64,000 nucleotides of DNA, from positions 1-64,000 of the forward strand of contig JALSNJ010000039.1 in assembly GCA_026987025.1 (NCBI GenBank). The letters are read 5' to 3'. Source of the stretch: Candidatus Aminicenantota bacterium. Lineage in GTDB: Bacteria; Acidobacteriota; Aminicenantia; S016-38. This document shows positions 58,280 through 64,000 of this stretch, in pieces; within the stretch, counting starts at the first letter, position 1; the number at the start of each line of letters is the position of its first letter. Both the position numbers and the translations under genes were made by a program. Below the pieces are notes generated by a model. It was not told where the DNA came from, did not search any database, and saw only the letters and a program-made list of their open reading frames with translations.

Positions 58280-59005
58280 ATGATTAGGGCGGAGAACTTA
58301 ACCAAGTATTACGGGAACATACGGGCTGTGGAGGACTTAACCATGGAGGTTCCAGACGGTTCAATCCTCGGTTTCTTAGGGCCCAACGGGGCGGGCAAAA
58401 CCACAACCATGAGGATGCTCACGGGCTACACCACGCCCACCAGAGGGAAGGCCATCGTAGAAGAGATTGACATTCAAAGGGAGCCCCTGAGGGCCAAGAG
58501 GCTCATAGGTTATCTTCCGGAGGTCCCCCCCCTCTACCCCGAGCTCAAGGTCCGTTCTTTTTTGGAGTTCGTGGCAGAGGTGAAGGGATTAAGGGGGAAG
58601 AAAAAGAAGGCTGAGATAGAGCGGGTCGTTTCCCAAGCGGGCCTGGAGAAGGTGGTTCACCGGAGGATAAGGAACCTTTCCAAGGGTTACCGCCAGAGGG
58701 TAGGAATAGCCCAGGCCCTACTGGGGGACCCCAAGGTCCTCATCCTGGACGAACCCACCATCGGTCTGGACCCCAAGGAAATCGTGGAGATAAGAGCCCT
58801 GATAAAATCCTTAGGAGGAGGAAGAACCATCATCCTATCAACCCACATACTTCAGGAGGTAACTTCGGTCTGCGATTCTATAGCCATCATTAACGAGGGA
58901 AGGCTTATAGAGTTCGGGAAGATAAAGGAGGTGGAGGAGAAATACGGCTCCACAAGCCTTGAGGAGGTTTACATATCCGCCATTTCCAGGGGAGGTGAAG
59001 CATGA
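58280..59005 (+). CDS. ABC transporter ATP-binding protein (GldA-like)
   Basis: A 241-residue ATPase with Walker A GPNGAGKTTTMRML, signature LSKGYRQRVGIAQALLGDP, Walker B LILDEPTIGLDP and the switch His in LSTHILQEV. Most similar in layout to GldA of the gliding-motility type and other ABC-2 exporters. ATG 58280 has GGAGG five nt upstream; a GTG two codons earlier is less likely. It works with the permease and GldG-like proteins that follow with 4-nt overlap or short spacing. Confidence 0.93.
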   Translation: MIRAENLTKYYGNIRAVEDLTMEVPDGSILGFLGPNGAGKTTTMRMLTGYTTPTRGKAIVEEIDIQREPLRAKRLIGYLPEVPPLYPELKVRSFLEFVAEVKGLRGKKKKAEIERVVSQAGLEKVVHRRIRNLSKGYRQRVGIAQALLGDPKVLILDEPTIGLDPKEIVEIRALIKSLGGGRTIILSTHILQEVTSVCDSIAIINEGRLIEFGKIKEVEEKYGSTSLEEVYISAISRGGEA

Positions 59006-59769
59006 GAAACACCTGGGCCGTCATGAAAAAGGAACTGAAGATTTATTTTTCGTCTCCTACGGCTTACATCGTAATATCCCTTTTCCTTCTACTGGCGGGA
59101 TTCATGTATTATGTGATCGTATCCAACTTCAGCCTTCTCTCCCTGAGGGCCGGCAGCAACCCTTATTTTTCTTCCCACCTGAGCCTTAATCAGAGCGTTT
59201 ACATTCCCTTCTTCTCCAACGCCGCGGTGGTTCTCCTTCTCCTTCTTCCCATCCTGACCATGAGGCTCTTCGCCGAGGAAAAAAGACAGAGGACCGAGGA
59301 GCTGCTCTTTACCCTTCCCCTGACCAATACCCAGATAATCCTGGGAAAATACCTGGCTGCAGTGGTGGTTCTCTTCCTGATGATCCTTGCCACCGCCCCC
59401 TATGTTTTCTACCCCTTCACCATAACCAGGCCGGAACTTGCCCCTGTGCTTACAGGCTACCTGGGCCTCTTCCTCCTGGGCGCCTCCTTCATTTCCTTCG
59501 GGCTTTTCACCTCCTCCCTTACCGAGAACCAGATAGTGGCAGCGGTCTTCAGCTTCGCCATCCTTCTCCTTCTATGGCTTATCTACTGGCTCACCTATGT
59601 GACCTCCTTCTTAGGGGACTTCCTCAAGTTCATTTCCTTCTTCGGCCATTTTGACAACCTTTCCAAGGGGGTAATAGACACAGCGGACATAGCTTATTAT
59701 CTAAGCTTTACCTTAGTGGGGCTGTTTTTGACCTATGCGGTCCTGGAGGTAAAAAGGTGGTGGAGGTGA
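59002..59769 (+). CDS. ABC-2 type permease (GldF-like)
   Basis: A 255-residue membrane protein with six helices. The N-terminus (KKELKIYFSSPTAYIVISLFLLL) and MRLFAEEKRQRTEELLFTLPLTNTQIILGKYLA in two parts are typical of the GldF/ABC2 permease group. ATGA overlap with the ATPase gene; GldG-like gene follows after three nt. Substrate unknown. Confidence 0.9.
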   Translation: MRNTWAVMKKELKIYFSSPTAYIVISLFLLLAGFMYYVIVSNFSLLSLRAGSNPYFSSHLSLNQSVYIPFFSNAAVVLLLLLPILTMRLFAEEKRQRTEELLFTLPLTNTQIILGKYLAAVVVLFLMILATAPYVFYPFTITRPELAPVLTGYLGLFLLGASFISFGLFTSSLTENQIVAAVFSFAILLLLWLIYWLTYVTSFLGDFLKFISFFGHFDNLSKGVIDTADIAYYLSFTLVGLFLTYAVLEVKRWWR

Positions 59770-59772
59770 AAA

Positions 59773-61257
59773 ATGAAAAGGTCTAATCTTATCGTATGGA
59801 TAGCCATCGTCGCTTTACTGGTGGCCATAAACCTGGGATATCTCTTAGGAAACAATCTGGTCTTCACCGTGGGGCTTGCCGTAGCTGCCCTGGGGTTCGT
59901 GGCCTACGCCTTTATCAAAATAGTGGACGCCATGGGAATAAACCTCTTCATATCGGTGGTTCTGGGTTTAGCCATTATAGGGGTAGCCACCTATGGTCTG
60001 GCGAAGTTCCACAAGAGGTTTGACCTGACCAAGGAGAAGGTCTTCAGCTTAGCTCCCCAGACGGTGAAGGTCCTCAAGGAGCTAAATACAAAGGTGGAAG
60101 TGATAGGTATTGCCGAGGAAAAATCCGATACCCGCCGCAGGATGGAGGAACTATTTACCCTTTACAGGGAGGCAAATCCTAAGTTCTTCTACTACAGGCT
60201 CATAGATCCGTACAAATCCCCGGAAGCCCTCTCAGAATTCGGCAGGGTTTCCCTGGGTAGCGTCATAGTGAAGGTGGGAAAGAGGAAGGACAGGATTGAC
60301 GACCTCACCGAGGAAAACCTTACCAACAGCATAATAAAACTCACCTCCAAGGGAGGAAAAAAGGTTTACTTCCTCAAGGGGCACGGGGAAGCCTCCATTG
60401 AGGTTTTCGGAAAGACAGGAATATCGGACGCCTCCGCCAGGCTGAAGGACCTGGGCTACGATGTGGGTGTAATAAGCCTGGCAGAAGGGCCTGTGCCTGA
60501 GGATGTGCGGGTAGTCGTCATACCCGGGCCAAAAACCGATTTTCTGGAGGTGGAAATAAAGAGGCTGGACAAATTTCTGAGGAAGGGAGGAAGCGCAATA
60601 GCCATGATAGACCCCACCCAGAAGCCCCTTAAAAACCTGTACAAGCTCATGCGCAAGTACGGGATTTCCCTGAAAAACGGCATAGTTGTGGACATGGTCT
60701 CCCAGATCTTCGGGGTAAACGCCCTGGTGCCCGTCGTGACCAACTACAAGTGGCACGATATAACCAGGAATTTCAGGCTCATGACCTTCTACCCTGTGGC
60801 CCAGGGAGTCTTCCTGGCAGACCAGCTCCCGGAGGGGGTCAGCGGACTGGAAATAGCCGAAACCAGCACAAAGAGCTGGGAGGAATTTAACCTCAAGCCA
60901 CCTTTGAAATTTGACCCCGGGGTGGACATCCAGGGCCCCATCCCCCTGGCTGTGGCCCTGGAAATAAAGGGACTGGAGAAGGACAAAAAGGGGAGGCTCG
61001 TGGTATTCGGGGACTCCGACTTCATAACCAATGCCTATTACGACCAGCAGGGAAACGGGAACCTCTTTGAAAACGCTGTGAATTGGTGCAGCAAACAGGA
61101 AAACCTTATAGCCATAAGCCCCCGCAGCTTCAAATCCTCCACCCTGGTACTCACAGGAAGCCAACAGAGGCTCATCGGTTTCCTTTCCATCATCCTTCTC
61201 CCTGAAATTTTTCTCATTATAGGACTCTGGATATGGATAAGAAGGAGGTGGCAATGA
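59773..61257 (+). CDS. GldG-like ABC-transporter auxiliary protein
   Basis: A 494-residue protein with about three N-terminal helices, a large extracytoplasmic ABC_transp_aux domain (FDLTKEKVFSLAPQTVKVLKEL..., VYFLKGHGEAS, DPTQKPLKNLY, VVFGDSDFITN) and a C-terminal helix (ILLPEIFLIIGLWIWI) with a basic tail. It pairs with GldF-like permeases in gliding-type and other ABC exporters. GGAGG upstream of the ATG; ATGA overlap with the DUF4340 gene. Confidence 0.9.
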   Translation: MKRSNLIVWIAIVALLVAINLGYLLGNNLVFTVGLAVAALGFVAYAFIKIVDAMGINLFISVVLGLAIIGVATYGLAKFHKRFDLTKEKVFSLAPQTVKVLKELNTKVEVIGIAEEKSDTRRRMEELFTLYREANPKFFYYRLIDPYKSPEALSEFGRVSLGSVIVKVGKRKDRIDDLTEENLTNSIIKLTSKGGKKVYFLKGHGEASIEVFGKTGISDASARLKDLGYDVGVISLAEGPVPEDVRVVVIPGPKTDFLEVEIKRLDKFLRKGGSAIAMIDPTQKPLKNLYKLMRKYGISLKNGIVVDMVSQIFGVNALVPVVTNYKWHDITRNFRLMTFYPVAQGVFLADQLPEGVSGLEIAETSTKSWEEFNLKPPLKFDPGVDIQGPIPLAVALEIKGLEKDKKGRLVVFGDSDFITNAYYDQQGNGNLFENAVNWCSKQENLIAISPRSFKSSTLVLTGSQQRLIGFLSIILLPEIFLIIGLWIWIRRRWQ

Positions 61258-62564
61258 GGGCAAGAACTCCTATCGTACTTTTTGTAATTTTGCTTCTTCT
61301 GGTGGGAGGAATTTACTTCCTCTCCCACTATCAACAGAAGAAAAAGGCCGAAGAGAACCTGCTCGTGAAACTGGAACACGAGGTTCGCCGGGTGGAACTT
61401 ATCCGTCAGGACGGAGCAGACCTGGTCTTCAAAAAGGAGGCCGGAAGGTGGATGATGGAGAAGCCCAAGAAGGTTCCGGCGGACGGATACATCCTGGGCA
61501 GAATAGCCGACGAGGTGAAGGAGCTCCGCTATCGCCGCTTGGTGGAGGAAAAGGCCACAGACCTGAAGAAATACGGACTTAAGGACCCAAAGGCCATAGT
61601 AAAGGTCTGGGAAAGGGGAAAAACGAAGCCAGTGGTTATAAAGATCGGGGATAAAAACCCGCTGAACTCCAACAGGTACGCCAAGCTGGAAGGGGACAGC
61701 AGGGTGGTCATCCTTTCCTCCCTCTTTACTGACCTTGCCCTGAAGGCTCCCTCGGATTACAGGGATAAAAAGATAGCCAGATTTGACGAATCCCGGGCCG
61801 GGAAAATTCAGGTCCAGGGAAAGCGTTCCTATACCCTAGTGAAGAAGGGCGACGACTGGTGGATGACCGAGCCGGTGAAATCCATGGCGGACAATTACAA
61901 GTGCGAGGACCTCCTCTATACCCTCACTGGGACCGACGCCAAATTCTTCGTGAAGGACTCCGCCGGGGAAAAGGAAATAAAGGAATACGGTCTGGACAAA
62001 CCTGATCTTGTAGTAAAGGTTTTCCTGAAGGACAAAAACCAACCCATAGAGCTAAAACTCAAGAAAAAGGACGATAAAGTTTACCTCCTGAAGGACAACA
62101 TGATAGTGGAGGTGGAAGAGAGTCTCTTTGATAGCTTTGACAAAGACCCCAGGGAGTTCAGGGAGAAAAAGCTGGTGAAGTTTTACAGCTTTGATGTTAA
62201 GGGATTTACCTGGAAAAGGGGAAAGGAGGTCTTCCAGGCCAGGAAGAAGGGCAAGGAGTGGGAAGCCCTGAAGCCCTTCAAGGCTCCTTTGGATGGGGAG
62301 AAGGTGGAGGGATTCCTTAGGAGCATTGAGGACCTTCAGGCCCAGGATTTCATAGACAGGCCTTCTGGATTTAAGCCGGAAGTGCTGGTGGATTTCCAGC
62401 TTGAGAAAAAAACCCGGAGGGTGGAATTCGGAGAAATGGACGGAAAGCTCGTGGGCAGAACCTCCGGTCTGAGCTACCTTCTTAAGTTTGACAAGAAGCT
62501 CTCCGACATATTCCCCGAAGATGTAAAGGCCTGGAAGAAGAAAAAGGAGGAGAAGAAAAAATAA
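61254..62564 (+). CDS. DUF4340 domain membrane-anchored protein
   Basis: A 436-residue protein with an N-terminal anchor (TPIVLFVILLLLVGGIYF), followed by two or three repeats of the DUF4340 unit (RRVELIRQDGADLVFKKEAGRWMMEKP; AGKIQVQGKRSYTLVKKGDDWWMTEPV; further VKGFTWKRGKEVFQARKKGKEWEALKP), each here quoted in part. DUF4340 genes are regularly next to GldG-like genes. The ATG at 61254 fits GGAGG and overlaps the previous stop. Function unknown; probably the periplasmic partner of the ABC unit. The C-terminus is Lys/Glu-rich. Confidence 0.85.
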   Translation: MRARTPIVLFVILLLLVGGIYFLSHYQQKKKAEENLLVKLEHEVRRVELIRQDGADLVFKKEAGRWMMEKPKKVPADGYILGRIADEVKELRYRRLVEEKATDLKKYGLKDPKAIVKVWERGKTKPVVIKIGDKNPLNSNRYAKLEGDSRVVILSSLFTDLALKAPSDYRDKKIARFDESRAGKIQVQGKRSYTLVKKGDDWWMTEPVKSMADNYKCEDLLYTLTGTDAKFFVKDSAGEKEIKEYGLDKPDLVVKVFLKDKNQPIELKLKKKDDKVYLLKDNMIVEVEESLFDSFDKDPREFREKKLVKFYSFDVKGFTWKRGKEVFQARKKGKEWEALKPFKAPLDGEKVEGFLRSIEDLQAQDFIDRPSGFKPEVLVDFQLEKKTRRVEFGEMDGKLVGRTSGLSYLLKFDKKLSDIFPEDVKAWKKKKEEKKK

Positions 62565-63793
62565 CGAGGCCTTTACCGGAAAGATTAAGACCTGAAGGCT
62601 GGGAGGACTTCGTCGGTCAGGGGAAGGTGGTGAGGGTTCTTCGTCACCTTCCCCCTACTTCCCTTATCCTGTGGGGTCCACCGGGGAGCGGAAAAACCAC
62701 CGCAGCCAGGATTCTGGCCCGTCAGTGGCATCTTGAGCCTTATTATTTCTCCGCAGTGCTTCACTCCATCTCCGAGGTGAAAAAGGCCATGGAGGGGGAA
62801 GACCTCCTGGGGCCCAAGCTGCTCTTTCTTGACGAAATTCACCGCTACAACAAGGCCCAGCAGGCCGCCTTCCTTCCCTACTTAGAAGAAGGCAGAGTAA
62901 TTCTAATAGCCACCACCACGGAAAACCCCTCCTTTGAGGTCATATCCCCTCTGCTGTCCAGAATGAAGGTCTTTAGATTTGAGCCCCTGGCTCCCGGGGA
63001 CATTAAAAAGATCTTGGAGAGGGGACTGCTGGAGTTGAAGGCCAGAATAGAGCCGGAAGCCCTGGAGAAATTGGTGAGAATCAGCGGGGGAGATGCCAGG
63101 GTAGCCTTGGCTACCTTAGAAGCCGCCCACAGTCTGGCTAAGGGAAAAACCATAAAAGTTTCCCATGTGGAAGAAGCGGCCGGGGAAAAACACCTCCTTT
63201 ACGACAAGGCCGGGGATTATCACTACGACATGCTTTCCGCCTACCACAAATCCCTAAGGAACTCGGACCCGGATGCCGCCCTTTACTGGCTGGCCAGGAT
63301 GCTGGAGGTCGGCGAGGACATGGGACCCATCCTGAGAAGGCTGATTATGGCATCGGTGGAGGATGTGAGTTTTGCGGACCCCCAGGCCTTTTTAATAGCC
63401 ACAGAGGCCCTAAAGGCCTACGAATTCCTTGGCTCTCCGGAGGGGGACCTGGTGGTGGCCTACGCCACCATTTATGTAGCCTTGGCCCCAAAGAGCAACT
63501 CCGCCTACAGGGCGTGGACGAAGGCGAAAAAGACCGCCAGGGAAACATCCCATCTTCCGGTCCCCCTACATCTGAGGAACCCCGCCACCCGCTTGATGAA
63601 GGAGGAGGGCTTTGGAAAAGGTTATCTCTACGCCCACGACTTCCCCCAGGGAACCACCCCCATGGAATGCTTTCCCCGGGGAAAGGTATGGAGGTTTTAC
63701 TACCCCATAGAGAGGGGGTTTGAAAGGGAAATGGCCAGAAGGCTGCGCTGGTTCCAGAAGGTAAAGCAGCAGATGAAAAAGACCGAAGATTAA
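62561..63793 (+). CDS. rarA: Replication-associated recombination protein RarA (MgsA), probable AUA start
   Basis: A clamp-loader-like AAA+ ATPase with Walker A WGPPGSGKTTAARIL, Walker B LLFLDEIHRYNKAQQ, sensor 1 TTTENPSFEV and the RarA C-terminal domain (DKAGDYHYDMLSAYHKSLRNSD). It helps handle stalled forks. The conserved family N-terminus (RPLPERLRPEGWEDFVGQ) lies upstream of the first ATG/GTG (GTG 62621/62624-62627 region), so those starts would truncate it. In frame, the only sensible initiator is ATA 62561, eight nt after GGAGGAG and overlapping the previous stop as ATAA, giving 410 residues. A CTG at 62531 is the alternative. Confidence 0.9.
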   Translation: MTRPLPERLRPEGWEDFVGQGKVVRVLRHLPPTSLILWGPPGSGKTTAARILARQWHLEPYYFSAVLHSISEVKKAMEGEDLLGPKLLFLDEIHRYNKAQQAAFLPYLEEGRVILIATTTENPSFEVISPLLSRMKVFRFEPLAPGDIKKILERGLLELKARIEPEALEKLVRISGGDARVALATLEAAHSLAKGKTIKVSHVEEAAGEKHLLYDKAGDYHYDMLSAYHKSLRNSDPDAALYWLARMLEVGEDMGPILRRLIMASVEDVSFADPQAFLIATEALKAYEFLGSPEGDLVVAYATIYVALAPKSNSAYRAWTKAKKTARETSHLPVPLHLRNPATRLMKEEGFGKGYLYAHDFPQGTTPMECFPRGKVWRFYYPIERGFEREMARRLRWFQKVKQQMKKTED

Positions 63794-64000
63794 CGGGCCT
63801 TCACCAGTCTGAGCATAATTACATCGTGGGGAGGAACTTTAACCTTTAGTTTACGAGAGGTGGTGCCCACAAATTTGTGTTTCCAGAGGTCCCTTATTTT
63901 GTAAACTCCCCTCATCTTGAATTTTCTCAAGAAATACCCCCAGCGAAGGACAGCGTTCACGGGAACAGTTCCCCTGTTGAGCAGCGCCACCGCCAGTTCC
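63790..64000 (-). CDS. C-terminal part of a probable GH27 alpha-galactosidase-like glycosidase (5' part outside window)
   Basis: About 70 C-terminal codons of a gene entering from the right edge. The peptide (VALLNRGTVPVN..., YKIRDLWKHKFVG, VPPHDVIMLRLV) matches the C-terminal beta-sandwich of GH27 alpha-galactosidases, where a YRVRDLW-x-HKxLG and PPHGVxLLR pattern is typical. The catalytic domain is not in the window, so the assignment rests on this tail alone. Its stop overlaps that of rarA by a few nt (convergent). Confidence 0.55.
   Translation of the reverse strand, partial: ELAVALLNRGTVPVNAVLRWGYFLRKFKMRGVYKIRDLWKHKFVGTTSRKLKVKVPPHDVIMLRLVKAR

Noticed and set aside
1-64000. CRISPR arrays, insertion sequences, tRNAs, prophage or toxin-antitoxin genes
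   Set aside because: No repeat-spacer pattern, transposase, tRNA fold or short toxin/antitoxin pair was seen; GC and codon style are even across the window.

Overview
The window carries about 62 protein-coding genes and one structural RNA gene (ssrA), packed with almost no spare DNA. Genes within a transcription unit usually overlap by 4 nt (ATGA, GTGA or TTGA) or lie within about 20 nt of each other. The organism looks like a Gram-negative (diderm) bacterium: it has Wza/Wzc polysaccharide export, LptF/LptG, a heptosyltransferase, a TonB-dependent-receptor-type outer membrane protein and an amidase. It also looks anaerobic (2-oxoacid:ferredoxin oxidoreductase, hydrogenase maturation genes, many Fe-S and radical-SAM enzymes). 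Heavy use of AGG/AGA and ATA codons and proteins rich in E, K, R and V suggest a thermophile. The TonB receptor with a carboxypeptidase-regulatory-like N-terminus, the GerM/AMIN-amidase pair and GldG/DUF4340 genes recall Acidobacteriota or Aminicenantes-like lineages. That placement is an inference, not shown by a marker tree.

Layout. 1-7957 (minus): a capsule/exopolysaccharide operon under a near-consensus promoter, in order small secreted protein, outer-membrane barrel, Wza, Wzc tyrosine kinase, CpsB phosphatase, O-antigen ligase/polymerase, and a membrane-anchored protein cut by the window edge. 7946-13334: lipoprotein, dnaK, then ispH-rpsA-HIT. 13367-18249: sulfatase-like enzyme and B12/radical-SAM protein, convergent with a fused lptF-lptG gene. 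18265-24445: asnS-rimO-pgpA (plus) against FHA/zinc-ribbon, degenerate membrane phosphatase and Rsm22-like genes (minus). 24451-30772 (minus): seven-gene operon amidase, GerM-like, murI, degQ/htrA, dapF, pgsA, inositol-3-phosphate synthase. 30784-31167: tmRNA. 31171-34713 (minus): M50 protease, trpS, scpA, scpB, RluB-like. 34755-37768 (minus): aminotransferase and a LeuC-type dehydratase with a small secreted partner.

37820-47267 (plus): DUF89, dCMP deaminase, then porG-D-A-B, glyA, a TPR-like protein, purD, purE and mtaB, which joins 2-oxoacid oxidation, glycine/C1 supply and purine synthesis. 47280-50158 (minus): solitary TonB-dependent-receptor-type gene with a strong terminator. 50311-55149 (plus): a hydrogenase maturation cluster (HypF carbamoyltransferase half only, HypD, HypE, HypA, protease) running into a heptosyltransferase. 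55136-56341 (minus): a DASS/SLC13 transporter. 56405-63793 (plus): argS, an ABC/GldG/DUF4340 export-like unit and rarA. 63790-64000 (minus): end of a probable GH27 glycosidase.

The main oddities are a set of transcription units that appear leaderless, a HypF reduced to its C-terminal half, an LptF-LptG fusion, a probable AUA start in rarA, a short tmRNA tag, a pseudouridine-synthase homologue lacking the catalytic Asp, and a membrane phosphatase homologue with a degenerate active site. No clearly new multi-gene defence or mobile system was found; there are no CRISPR arrays, insertion sequences or tRNA genes.
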